DNA from: Ipomoea triloba
Taxonomy: Eukaryota; Streptophyta; Magnoliopsida; Solanales; Convolvulaceae
NCBI RefSeq assembly: GCF_003576645.1
Contig: NC_044923.1
Location: 8,555,491 to 8,619,490 of the forward strand
Direction of reading: 5' to 3'
DNA: 64,000 bases
Of this stretch, positions 12,734-23,823 are shown piece by piece (the first letter of the stretch is position 1; each line of letters begins with the position of its first letter). Under the pieces are notes generated by a model that saw only the letters and a list, made by a program, of their open reading frames with translations, was not told the origin of the DNA and did not search any database. Made by a program: the position numbers and the translations under genes.

Positions 12734-13329
12734 GATAAGGGTCAGATAGACCCTTGAACTACTGATGAAAATGCAATTAGTTAGCCACCTTAACTACAAA
12801 AAAGCTTCAATAAGACACTTGAATTTGAAAAAAAAAATGTAATTAAACCTTTTTACAGGTTATCATCAGGTAACCGGTTAAAATTAACTTACTTGACATC
12901 CACATATATCCTAATTGTTTATGTTAATATATTTAAATAATTAAATAATTTTTTTAATTATTGGCTGCCATAGCAGCTTGGTAGCCAACCAAGCTGCCAT
13001 GGCAGCATTGTTTTTTTTTTTTTAGACGGGAAGAAGACGGTTGAGTTGCCATGATAGCGATTATTTTTTATTTTTTTTAAAAAAATTGTCTTCTTCTATA
13101 GCAGTTTTGAGCGTGAAAGAATAAAAAATTGGGTTCTGAGGATGAAGATGAGAAGATTTTTAGGGAGAGAATAAGAGAGAGAGAGAGAGAAAGCATTTCG
13201 AGAAGGAAAATTTCATTCCAATGCTAAATCTTCTGAAAGCAACTCCCAACTCCCATAATAAATAGAGGAATGGTAAAAACATAGGAATCCTAAAAATGTA
13301 ATAGTTCAAGGGTCTATTTGACCCTTATC
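12734..13329. mobile_element. Foldback/MITE element with 28-bp terminal inverted repeats
   Basis: The left end GATAAGGGTCAGATAGACCC and the inverted right end match over 28 bp with one mismatch. Inside are a GCTGCCATRGCAGC palindrome pair (12965-13005), poly-T and a GA-rich tract. No coding capacity is seen. No convincing target duplication was found, so the superfamily is undetermined. Confidence 0.65.
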
Positions 13330-13499
13330 CATATATATTATTATTAGTATCTTCTTCTTCTTATAATGGTAAATATTGCATATTATAATGTTATTATTTC
13401 ATTTTTAATTAATTTTTAAATATGTTGTAGTGCCCTCAACAACATGAAAGTGTTGAATGCTGATATTATGTGGAAGCGGTATATGCTTCAGATTATTGA

Positions 13500-13745
13500 A
13501 GTTAAAGCACAAAGTGATACGAAAAAATATAAGTAATACAGAGTAATATAATAATATCACTTTTAAATTAAATTTTGAATTGTATTTTTTCTTTGTTGAA
13601 TTTTTATGCGTCTTTATTTTTGTCATAAAAGACAATCACTTGAAGTCGAAATGAATTTGGACTCAATTATCTCCTAAATCTTCTAGAGTTATATCTTTAT
13701 TATTCAGAGGTCTTTTTGAATTATATTTCTTATCTATAGGAACCA
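13500..13745. repeat. Diverged dispersed repeat, shared with about 32880-33085
   Basis: Both segments carry, in order, a TTTTGAATTGT stretch, TTTTTATGC, a TATTTTTRTCATAAAA stretch, GAAGTC, an ACTCAATTA(T/C)CTC stretch, and TTATATTTCTTA / TTATGTTTCTTA with TATA-like sequence. It is probably an old LTR or other transposon fragment. The borders are not definable. Confidence 0.4.
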
Positions 13746-13840
13746 AAAAAATTGCTTAAAACTAGTTTTAATAATAAATATTACATTAATGCTTAAAAGC
13801 AAAAACAGTTTGAAATACAGGTAGGTGTGGAGTTTGTTGA

Positions 13841-16800
13841 TCATTCAGCAATGGCTTCCGCTTTTCGTTTCTTTGTCCCCCCTACTAACCTCTTAACATA
13901 TGCAATGTATCCATCAACATCGAATTTCCTCTTGCAACCTGCGTAGTTCATATACCGAATTTTCCCAAAAACCGGTCGCTCTCGCCAACCCTAAATGGTA
14001 AACCAAACCAAACCAAAGTGTATCAATGTAGAGCAAAGATATGGTATCAAATCAATGATGATGCGCCAAGCATCTCGTGTTCAATTGGCACCTCAGGATC
14101 GAACTTCGGTGGTGGGTATTGGCTCTTTATTCTACAACTGATTGAGAAAGTATATTGAACATATACTACACTGTAATAGAGTCGATAGTACACTACTATC
14201 CGAGGGTATGCACTAAGTACACCAAGACTTTTGACCTAGTCGGCAAAGGACCATAAGAAAGTAATCAACCTAGTTGGTCAGCTCGGACCATAAGAAGGTA
14301 AACCAATCTAGGTTGCACATAGCTAATCAGCTCAAATCAAGAGGGCTAAGATTTGAACTCATGACCTTATAATATAATTACAAGTTTGTATCCTTAATCA
14401 TTTTGGTTGGGGTTACTCTAATACAAGATTGGTTGTGTATATTTACTATTTAGTGAAATATTATATTTTTGTGGAGTTATAATAAGGTAGTAATGTCAAA
14501 CCTGGTCGTGTACGCCACAAATTGACCACATGCACCCCACATAACCATTTGGATCCCTTCCATCTATTTCATACTGCAGGTGAAATCCCCAAATTATAAT
14601 TCAGATTTTTTTTCTTTCATCAGAACAAGAAGCAATAATGTGTGCTGGATAATTACCTTGTCGTTCAAATATATTGCTGTTGCTAGAGCCTCTTCCGGCC
14701 CACTTGTCCATTCCAGGATCTTTTTTGCCCAATACATTCTGCACAAACCATCAAACTCCTTTCATTTTTCATCTTGTAAATATGTAATATCATTCCACTT
14801 TTTTAGGATTATTAAACAAAAAAGGAAAGCCAAAGACCTTGTGGTTAAGTGACACTCGTTTACACTTTTGTGCTTCAGTCGGTAGTACTCAAAATTTTGT
14901 CTTAGATTTATAGGTGGCAATAGTTCTTTATTTTCAGAACATCCCCTTTGGTCTTAGTATTATTGTGACATGACCATTTTTGGTCCTATGTCAACAAAAT
15001 TGTTTAAATATCATTAAATACAAGAGTGCCTAGGCGCTAGGCGCTCCTAGATCGAGGTGAACTGCTGCCTAGCTGGCTGTCTAGGAGGCCGCCTAGCGCC
15101 TAACTCGGCCAATTGGGCTGAGTTAACTCGCCCAACTCGACAGAGTTAGCCGAGTTAACTCGAGCGAGTCGGTCTTGTTAATTTTATTATTATATTTATA
15201 TATATTTAAATTTATTTATTTATATAAGTAAGAGAAGTAAGAGATATATATATAATATAAATAATATATTATATGACATACACTCACACACATGAATTAA
15301 TTTTTTATTTTTATAGGTCGCCGCCTAGATACCGCCTAGACCGCTTAGGCGCTAGGCGCTAATCTACCGCCCGACTAGCGCCTAGCGGCTACTGCAATCA
15401 TGGTAATTGACTAATCGAGCAAGTATCTGTTTACTCCACAAGCAACAAAATAGCCAAATGATTTAAGTAGAAGTTACTTGCCTCATAAAGCCATGCATTT
15501 TCCCATAATGAACCATCTCTAACTGAGAGGCATTCCAAAGCTGAAACTCCACATCAATAGCATATATATCAAGTAGATAACACTAACTTCATACAAATCT
15601 AAATATGTATAGCATACTATATACAGAACTGAGTGCAGAGCCTATGAACTTACAGGGTCTGCAGTTTGTGCCTTCTCCAATTGCTCTCGACTGTAAAGAT
15701 AATAAATAATTAGTTAAAGACTTTCAGGACAGAAACAATGAATTATAGGTAAAGTGTGTTTGGTATGAATTCCAAACAAAATAACTTCAGGAGTTCAGGT
15801 TCCTTAGTTTATAGAGCAACAATGTTTAGCATTTCAACTCACGTGTATATATGTTCCCGCTTATCGTTTGAATGCTCCATCAAGGTTTTACGCGCCCATT
15901 CCCACGCACCCTGTAATGAATCATATTGAGGCTGATAATAGCAGAAGTTATCAGCAAGTTCCCTTCGCACGATCAGTTCCTCCAGAAATGTTTCAACTGC
16001 CTTCATCAACAGATCAGAGTTAACCTCAAATAACCATCATTCAGATATATTCACAATGGACATTTATCAGGGGAAAATGAAAAGAAATGTAAAGCATCTG
16101 AAGAATACACAAGCCCAATATGTCCAAGATTTGCAAAAGCAGGAGTTTAGTAAAGTCTATAGAGTTAATCCATGTTGGACGGAGGCTGGTAAAGGGCTAA
16201 GTCCGTCAATTGGTGGCTAGTGGATTGTTGGGCGGAGGCCAGTGAAAAGCCAAGCCCAGCACCTTACCTCTCAAAAAATGTAATGGCACGACGGTCTATA
16301 AGGAAATAAAGTTGGGTCTTCGCTACTAGCTATAACTTTTGGGCAGTAAGTGCTTGATCCTAACAAGTGGTATAAGAGTCAGGTCACGGGTTCGAGAACT
16401 GTGCAATTAAGACTGCTAGGTGCTGAGAGGGGGATCAAGGATTGATCCTAACAATTCACATGTACCATGAACAAGAAACATGATTACAATTTCAGCATAT
16501 AACATCTATTAATATCTACTTAGATCAAACCTTGGGATGACTTTTCTGAATTTGTCGAGCCTGCAAGCAACATCTTTGTGCTGATATCTGTCCAAAATGT
16601 AAATAAGGGGAGAGACCAGAAAGTGCTTTGGGTTTCAAAGGGTTATTCCTATCAGTGGCATAACTCTTCAGCCGGGTTGTCAGAAATCCATTCTTACTTC
16701 CCATCAGTACCTCCATAGCCGCATCTTCACCTGGCTCGCACCATTCGAGTTCAGGAACTTCTGCTCCTTTCCTGATCCAAGATTCAGATTTACAGCAACC

Positions 16801-18074
16801 CGCCACCATAAAGTACACTTGAATTACTAACCAGACTGTGTATCTCACCTTACAACATCTGCAATAAGCTGCCCCCAATCTACCGAATGCTTCGGATTAA
16901 CAGCCCATTTGTTCTTGGGAGGCCCTATAATTGGGAATTCCACAAGATATTCTGGTAGAAGCTTAGTTATTTTAGCTCTTATAGTCCTAGCACCATACTC
17001 CAATTTGTTAGATGCCACCCAAACTGGCACCACATTGTGGGCATCAACCTCATGTACTGTCACAGAGTCCCCCACTCTCTCACAGATCCTTTCTTTCCAC
17101 CTCCTTACTTCTCTTAATGGTGAGAAGTCTATTACCAAAAGGGAAGCACCACATTCTCTCAGAAAATTCGGAATTGTGTCTATTGCCTCTCCCTGCTTAA
17201 GAATAAACCCAAACCAGAAAGCAATAAACTACTGCTGAGATTAACAAGAACAAGAACAAGAACAATAATAATGACAGATAGTAAGTAAGACAAGATTTGC
17301 CTAGTTCGGCAATGTATTATAAAATCACTTATAATACAACTATGGTTGTAGTAGGCACTAGGCGCTAGTCGGGCGGTAGACTAGCGCCTAGAGTCTAGGC
17401 GACGCCTAGACAGTTCTAGGCGGCGACTTATAAAAACAAAAAATTAATTCGTGTGTGGTGTATGTCATATATTATATTATATATATTATATATATTACTT
17501 ACTTCTCTTACTTATATAAATAAATAAATTTAAATATATATAAATATAATAATAAAATTAACAAGTTCGACTGGCTCGAGTTAACAACCAATGTATTTAT
17601 AAGTATCTATCCCTATACAATGGGTCTGACCAATCCGCTTTCCTTCTATTCACGTACTCATATAAACAATTTGCTAATGCCTATATGAGACAAACTCCAT
17701 AGCTACCAATAAATTAACAACATAAATAACGATGAATAGGCTTAGAGAGAAAGAAAATTTGCCTGAAACAGGAAAAAGGGGACGGAGAGAGAGTCTTGGA
17801 GATAGTGGGCGAGTTTCTCAAGGCCTCGGAGCATAAACCCTAACTGTCGCGCTTTGGCGCCTAAGAACTGATCGAACAGATTGAAAGCAACGGCTACAGG
17901 AACATTGGCCTTGTTGGCCTGATCAACGGCGTGGATCAACGCCCAGTTGTCTCTCACCCGCTGGTCTCTGAACATCCAGTACACCACGGGACCGGTCACC
18001 GCCGACGGAGCTCCGGCCGCCGGCTTTAAAACCCGGAAACGACCCGACCCGACAGCTTGGATTGAAGAAGCCAT
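13841..18074 (-). CDS. PHR1: Class II CPD photolyase
   Basis: This flavoenzyme (FAD) uses blue/UV-A light to split cyclobutane pyrimidine dimers in DNA. Exons in reading order: 18074-17763, 17192-16849, 16771-16531, 16000-15843, 15690-15654, 15540-15482, 14738-14657, 14573-14502, 13990-13841. They total 1455 bases, 484 residues plus TGA, near the usual ~490. Landmarks: [17 protein letters not shown] (about 30-46), [99 protein letters not shown] and [10 protein letters not shown] (about 449-458). The order and motifs are those of plant class II enzymes, and no lesion is seen. The start is the first ATG, giving the family N-terminus. Introns 1 and 6 start with GC instead of GT. A G-box lies 171 bp upstream of the ATG. 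Confidence 0.96.
14060..14420 (-). mobile_element. Degenerate SINE-like sequence in photolyase intron 8
   Basis: The segment contains inverted tRNA-promoter-like blocks (AGATTTGAACTCATGACC at 14349-14366 is an inverted B-box) and the ACTGTAATAGAGTCGATAGTAC tail also seen, diverged, at the 3' end of the SINE at 54931-55060. The elements are fragmentary and the borders are unclear. Confidence 0.35.
14832..14890 (+). mobile_element. SINE head fragment in photolyase intron 6
   Basis: CAAAGACCTTGTGGTTAAGTG matches the head of the SINE at 54931 (CAAAGACCTTGTGGTCTAGTG), including the A-box-like region. It then degenerates and ends in GGTAGTACTC. No target duplication was recognised. Confidence 0.4.
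15024..15404. mobile_element. CCTAGGCG palindromic element, fullest copy, in photolyase intron 6
   Basis: Both ends consist of clustered CCTAGGCG / TAGGCGCTAGGCGCT motifs in inverted arrangement. They surround an AACTCG-rich block and an AT-rich centre with TATATAAGTAAGAGAAGTAAGAG. It has no coding capacity. It is probably a non-autonomous DNA element or a foldback repeat; the superfamily was not identified. Confidence 0.6.
16165..16441 (+). mobile_element. Decayed LTR remnant in photolyase intron 3
   Basis: A stretch starting TGTTGGACGG runs to TGATCCTAACA (about 16359). It is followed by AGTGGTATAAGAGTCAGG, a degraded form of the TGGTATCAGAGC primer-binding site that follows plant copia LTRs. 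TGATCCTAACA recurs at about 16444. Interpretation as an LTR plus leader is inferred from these junction motifs. Confidence 0.4.
17342..17595. mobile_element. CCTAGGCG palindromic element, inverted partial copy, in photolyase intron 1
   Basis: This is the reverse complement of the right two-thirds of the element at 15024-15404. It has the same GTAGTAGG / GTCGGGCGGTAGA / TAGGCG clusters, then TTATAAAAACAAAAAATTAATTC, the AT-rich core and CTCGAGTTAAC. The other end is lost. Confidence 0.6.
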
Positions 18075-18244
18075 CCAAAATTTGGGGCTGGCAGAGTGGC
18101 AGTAGTATGTCGTATGCCGGGAAGAAATGGGCGTCAGGCAATTAGAGGCGAAAGGCTAACGTCAGCCATGGGCGCGTAGGTTAATGAAGGGAAAGCAGAT
18201 GGAGGGAAAGGAAACTGTTTAACTGTTGTGGTTTTTGAATGAGA

Positions 18245-18250
18245 CACGTG
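18245..18250 (-). promoter_or_regulatory. G-box (CACGTG) upstream of the photolyase
   Basis: A palindromic CACGTG lies 171 bp upstream of the photolyase ATG. G-boxes bind bZIP and bHLH factors such as HY5 and PIFs in light-regulated plant genes, and PHR1 is known to be light-induced. The role here is inferred from position only. Confidence 0.4.
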
Positions 18251-19273
18251 GAGCACTGTAGTTCGTAACTTTGGTCGTTCGATGTCATTAATAAATGGAC
18301 TTCGATTTAAAAGGAAAAATTTATTACATTTCATTGAGCATACTCAAATTCTGATTCAGTATTTCAATTATGATCTTATTTATTTTTAACTCTTCAATTT
18401 TGAGTGAAATGATGAGTTTAGTCCACGATGTTAGATTTTCGTCTCAACTTGATGAAAAATTTAAAAACTCTCTACTATTAGAGAGGTTAAAGTAGAAATT
18501 TCACATGTTATTCTCTTTCTTATATTAAAATCAATTTTGTAACATTATTATTTTTCACTTCCCAACCTCTTATTTGTAACTCTAAAAACATTTCAATAAC
18601 TTCCGTATTAGGAATTTAGGTCTTATATAAAGAATCTGAAACTCAGTACAAACAAGAAAATAATTGATCACCGTTTTAAGGCATGTAAAATATACTATCC
18701 GAAAAGATTATGATTGGAGAAGATTTTCATCGTAATGTATGTGATATCAAAATAGGTTTTCAAAAGGATTGGGACATAAGAAGATATTCACATACGATCT
18801 TCTTCTAGTAAAGAATCTTTTTCTTATTCTTCTTATAAAAGGAACTTCTTTTGTTAAGATTCTTCTAAATGAAGGTTTGATAAAACATATTATATTTACT
18901 AGTATTTTCACCCGTGCGTTGCACGGAATGAATTTGTTATAATATTTTAAGAAATATTTGAATCGATATACAATTATATAAATTATAACATCGAATATGA
19001 GTATGAATAAGTGTATAAATGCAATTATAGTATGAGTCTTCCTTACATGCAACAAATATCACAAAAATTCAGTGTTCTAAAATAAGTGTATAAATGCAAT
19101 AGGTAGATAATTTACATTATTGCATTATATTCATTAATTTAATTACTTGTCGGTTAGTTATTGCAAGATCTTGAGGTACACTTATATTTTGATATTCAGT
19201 AAGTATAACTATATTAGAGAAAAATTTACATTGGAGTAATGGGATAATCAGTTGAGTAATTGTTGGTTGACCG

Positions 19274-19345
19274 CGTTGTGTTGGTGGAAGAAGATGATAT
19301 ATAGTGAAGATGATATTGCCCTTCACTATATATCATCTTCTTCCT
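19274..19345. repeat. Near-perfect hairpin inside the Helitron
   Basis: Two arms of about 30 bp (left GGAAGAAGATGATATATAG, right CTATATATCATCTTCTTCC) are separated by about 12-13 bases. A transcript would fold into a tight stem-loop. No similarity to a known microRNA was recognised. Confidence 0.75.
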
Positions 19346-19887
19346 TCAACACGTTGATATTCTCTGGACAAATAACTGTTGGAAAAAAATTAGCATAAAA
19401 TGGCATTTTACTGGCAATATTGTGGTACAAATATATGTGGGGTCTACTTTCGATTTGGGTCGGGTCAAAGTGGATTCGTGTTCTTCGTAGTTATACGAAA
19501 AGATTGATATATTGTACGCTCAAAACTGATAATGGGTAAATGAGAAATTGGTTCTCAAAGTTGACCCATTTGAGTTAGAAAAATATAGAGAAAAACATTT
19601 CAAGTAACTTTTGTCCCACATTGGTTTGAGAAGTGGTTTGCACCACTACTTATACAAGATTTTTCTAAGGCTTATTGAATTGTATAACATAGAAGCTCTC
19701 TCTCGCGCGCAGGGGGGTGCAAATGAAATCCCAAAATGAACTTAAAAAGGCTTGACTCATGCGCCGACACCTGCATGCACGAATGTCGTTCAGAAAATTG
19801 GTTGGCCTTGCGGGTTGAATTATGCCAAATTTTAGAAAATTGGTTGGCCTTGCGGGTTGAATTATGCCAAATTTTAATATTTTTTAC

Positions 19888-21781
19888 AATATTACGCAAA
19901 CCATACCATAATATTATAGGTCTGTTTTAGGCGGGAAGTTAAAACTGAGGATATTGTTTTTATTAATAGTATAGATTGCATTGCAGAGAAATATATATAC
20001 TGAATTATTACCATTAGTAATTCTAATCTAGAATTGTATTACGAATAGGAACGTAGGGAATAATATATTTTATTAGGAATTCTATTTTAATTTACAATTG
20101 TATTAGGGATAGGAATTGTATTACCATATTTTACAATATTACGCAAACCATAATATTATAGGTCTGTTTTGAGCGAAACTGAGGATATTGTTTTTATTAA
20201 TAGTATAGATTGCATTGCAGATAAATATATATACTGAATTATTACCATTAGTAATTCTAGTCTAGAATTGTATTACGAATAAGAACGTAGGGAATAATAT
20301 ATTTTATTAGGAATTCTATTTTAATTTACAATTGTATTAAGGATAGGAATTGTATTACCATATTTTACAATATTACGCAAACCATAATATTATAGGTCTG
20401 TTTTGAGCGAAACTGAGGATATTGTTTTTATTAATAGTATAGATTGCATTGCAGATAAATATATATACTGAATTATTACCATTAGTAATTCTAGTCTAGA
20501 ATTGTATTACGAATAAGAACGTAGGGAATAATATATTTTATTAGGAATTATATTTTAATTTACAATTGCATTAGGGATAGGAATTGTATTACCATATTTT
20601 TTACAATATTACGCAAACCATAATATTATAAGTCTGTTTTGGGCGGGAGTTAAAACTGAGGATATTGTTTTTATTAATAGTATAGATATAGATTACATTG
20701 CAGAGAAATATATATACTGAATTATTACCATTAGTAATTCTAGTCTAGAATTGTATTACGAATAGGAACGTAGGGAATAATATATTTTATTAGGAATTCT
20801 ATTTTAATTTACAATTATATTAGGGATAGGAATTGTATTACCATATTTTTTACGCAAACCATAATATTATAGGTCTATTTTGGGCGGGAGTTAAAACTGA
20901 GGATATTGTTTTTATTAATAGTATAGATAGTATACATTACATTGCAGAGAAATATATATACTGAATTATTACCATCAGTAATTCTAGTCTAGAATTGTAT
21001 TACGAATAGGAACGTAGAGAAGAATATATTTTATTCAGAATTCTATTTTAATTTACAATTGTATTAGGGATAGAAATTGTATTACCATATTTTACAATAT
21101 TACGCAAACCATAATATTATAGGTCTATTTTGGGCGGGAAGTTAAAACTGAAGATATTGTTTTTTATTAATAGTATAGATTCTATTTTAATTTACAATTG
21201 TATTAGAGATAGGAATTGTATTACCATATTTTTTACAATATTACGCAAACCATAATATTATAGGTCTGTTTTGGGCGGGAAGTGAACGTAGGGAAGAATA
21301 TATTTTATTAGGAATTCTATTTTAATTTACAATTGTATTAGGGATAGGAATTGTATTACCATATTTTACAATATTACGCACACCAAAATATTATAGGTCT
21401 GTTTTGGGCGGGAAGTTAAAACTGAGGATATTGTTTTTATTAATAGTATAGATAGTATAGATTGCATTGCAGAGAAATATATATACTGAATTATTACCAT
21501 TAGTAATTATAGTCTAGAATTGTATTACGAATAGGAACGTAGGAAAAATATATTTTATTAAGAATTCTATTTTAATTTACAATTGTATTAGGGATAGGAA
21601 TTGTATTACCATATTTTACAATATTACGCAAACCATAATATTATAGGTCTGTTTTAGGCGGGAAGTTAAAACTGGGGATATTATTTTTATTAATAGTATA
21701 GATTACGCAAACCATAATATTATAGGTCTGTTTTAGGCGGGAAGTTAAAACTGAGGATATTGTTTTTATTAATAGTATAGA
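19888..21781 (-). repeat. Tandem array of about nine Helitron 5'-end units (~235-245 bp)
   Basis: The plus-strand string TTTATTAATAGTATAGAT recurs near 19960, 20190, 20425, 20668, 20910, 21161, 21437, 21688 and 21763. In full units it is followed by TGCATTGCAGA, AAATATATATACTGAATTATTACC, a TCTAGAATTGTATTACGAATA block and ACAATATTACGCAAACC. Several units (near 21161, 21250 and 21690) are internally shortened. Each unit end equals the Helitron 5' terminus, so the array is made of repeated termini. Confidence 0.88.
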
Positions 21782-22181
21782 TTAATTAATATAATAAATT
21801 TTGATCTACAATTTTTACTAATGTAATGAATTTACATATTATATTATACTTAAGATGACAGAGGAGATAATGTCTATTGATGGATCATGGATATATATAA
21901 TAGAATTTTCATATCTTGATAAGATATACAATTTTTGACTAAGCTATTGCAAAGTTTACGAAATAATTTATACTTACTAAATATTTCAAGTTACTCATTT
22001 GGTGAATTTCTCATAAAAGCAACTTCAGAAATTTGACATCTTTTTGTATCTCAAAAGTTATAATTTAATCACCTTTGTTGCATAATAAGGGAAATCAGAA
22101 ACTTTTATGGTAGTGTGTTTCACATGCTTGAATAAGCGGACTTCGCCGGCCACAGACCAACCTGCATTTTAGACACTAATA

Positions 22182-22397
22182 TGTGTGTGTGTGAAGGTTA
22201 AAATGAGAATTCCTCTTGTAAAACGCGAGGACTAATCACAACGACCAATCAATGTTCATCAATGGTTGAGAGGTTTAGTAAAAAATATACATGGTCAATT
22301 TTATATTGATGAACATTGATTGGCGGCTGTGATCAATGCTCACTTTTTAGTTTTTACCTGAGTGCCCTATTCTCATTTGAACCTCCACACACACACA
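22182..22397. mobile_element. Small MITE with about 28-bp inverted ends
   Basis: The left end GTGTGTGTGTGAAGGTTAAA and the inverted right end (GTGTGTGTGTGGAGGTTCAA) continue into a shared ATGAGAAT. Inside is a second inverted pair, AATGTTCATCAATGGTTGAG against a TTGATGAACATTGATTGG block. A related internal block (GTTCATCAATGGTTGAGGG) occurs at 34813-34835. No target duplication was established. Confidence 0.55.
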
Positions 22398-23097
22398 ACC
22401 AGTGTTCATTAATGGTTGAAGATTTATTTTTTTTAAATGCATGATCAATTTTATAATTATTACAAACTTAGAAGTTTGTATATTTATAAAATTGATCGTA
22501 CCCATTTTCCCTTATTCTTCAGCAACATTCAATTATTGATTTAGCCAAATGAATGAATCAGATCAATCCTCACATTTTAAGTGAGGGCATTATATCACCC
22601 TAACTCACCTAATGTGTTCATTTTATTTCATGTAAGTAAAAAAACAGTCAAAAGAAAATAAAATAATTTGTAGGATTTATTTAATACTATCGAAAAAACA
22701 TTTTTTAATTTATATTTATGAGAATATTTTTAAATATTTAATTTTTTATATTAGTCTAAATTAATAGTTTTGCTTAAAAAAAATATGTCAAGCCTGTCAA
22801 AAAAAGCGCAGTTAAGATCAATGAAATTCGAGAAAATGACAAAAAAAAAAGGACAAAAAACAAATAGAATTGACAGAAATAGAAAACTTTTAAAAGTTAG
22901 ACAAAAACAGGCAAGACTCGTTTGGCAAACGAGTTTCTCGTTAGAAAAAATAATTTTTAAAATTATTCAGACGAAGAAGGGGAAAAGAAGAAGGCAGCCA
23001 TGTCGACCATGGCTGCCTTCAACCTCTATATATATTTTTAAAATTTAAATACAAGGGCATTTTGATATATTTAGTTATAAATGTTAATATTTTTTTA
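22398..23097. other. No gene recognised
   Basis: AT-rich sequence. An open frame at 22770-23048 is lysine-rich because of poly-A runs and shows no family resemblance. A GGCAGCCATG / CATGGCTGCC palindrome lies at 22993-23018. Confidence 0.5.
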
Positions 23098-23584
23098 TCC
23101 TATATTTATATGTGGCATTTCACTTTTAGTTGTTGTTGTTGTGTTTTTTTTTTTTCGTTTTTTATTTGTTTTTTTTTTAAAATAGTGTTGATTGCAACAT
23201 TATTGTGACATGGCCATTTTTTGTCATCCATCAAGAAATATATTTAAATGACATTAAAAATGGTGTTATTAACCACTCAAACTTTTTTTTTTTTTTCTTG
23301 TTGGTAATAGAACCACAAGTTTTGTGAATTCTTATGAAATAGGCTTATGCACTAGCCATAAGATTTGCCATGAAGTAGACTTGTGGGTTTTTTAATTGCA
23401 TATTTTTTTTTGAATTTTGCAATAAACTTATGTATTAATTACAATTTTATTATCAAGAATAAAAAATGAGGATTTCGAGTGGTTAATTTTAAATATATTT
23501 GTTGACAGATGACAAAAAACGATCATGCCACAATAATGCTAGGACCAATGATAATGTTTTAAAAAAAAAAACTAAAAGTGAAAA

Positions 23585-23756
23585 TAGGGCTGCAAATGAG
23601 CCGAGCGGCTCGCGAGCCGCTCGGTCAAAGCTTGACTCGGACTCGGTCAAAGTCGAGTTCGAGCCGAGCTCGAGCGGCTCGTTTAACAATCGAGCCGAGC
23701 TCGAGCTGTAATACCTCAGGCTCGTGGCTCGACGAGCCGCTCGCGAGCCATGTATA

Positions 23757-23823
<67 letters not shown>

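Larger units (their letters stand above)
18899..21781 (-). mobile_element. Non-autonomous Helitron with iterated 5' termini
   Basis: On the minus strand the element starts A|TCTATACTATTAATAAAAAC at 21781, with the host A at 21782. It ends with the hairpin CCGTGC-AAC-GCACGG followed by GTGAAAATACTAG|T, with CTAG at 18902-18899 and the host T at 18898. These are the Helitron hallmarks: 5' TC, 3' hairpin then CTRR, insertion between A and T, no target duplication, no inverted repeats. No Rep or helicase gene is inside, so it is non-autonomous. The interior holds a strong hairpin (about 19274-19345), a 40-bp direct duplication (about 19793-19877) and the tandem array listed separately. The 3' hairpin matches that of the Helitron at 43011-48281 in stem sequence, suggesting one family. 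Confidence 0.82.

Noticed and set aside
16380..16400. tRNA B-box-like GGGTTCGAG in photolyase intron 3
   Set aside because: No A-box at the right spacing and no cloverleaf. It sits just after a degraded LTR primer-binding site.
19888..21781. Regular direct repeats considered as a CRISPR-like array or centromeric satellite
   Set aside because: The units are contiguous ~235-bp repeats without unique spacers, in a plant genome. Their ends equal the Helitron 5' terminus, which explains them better.
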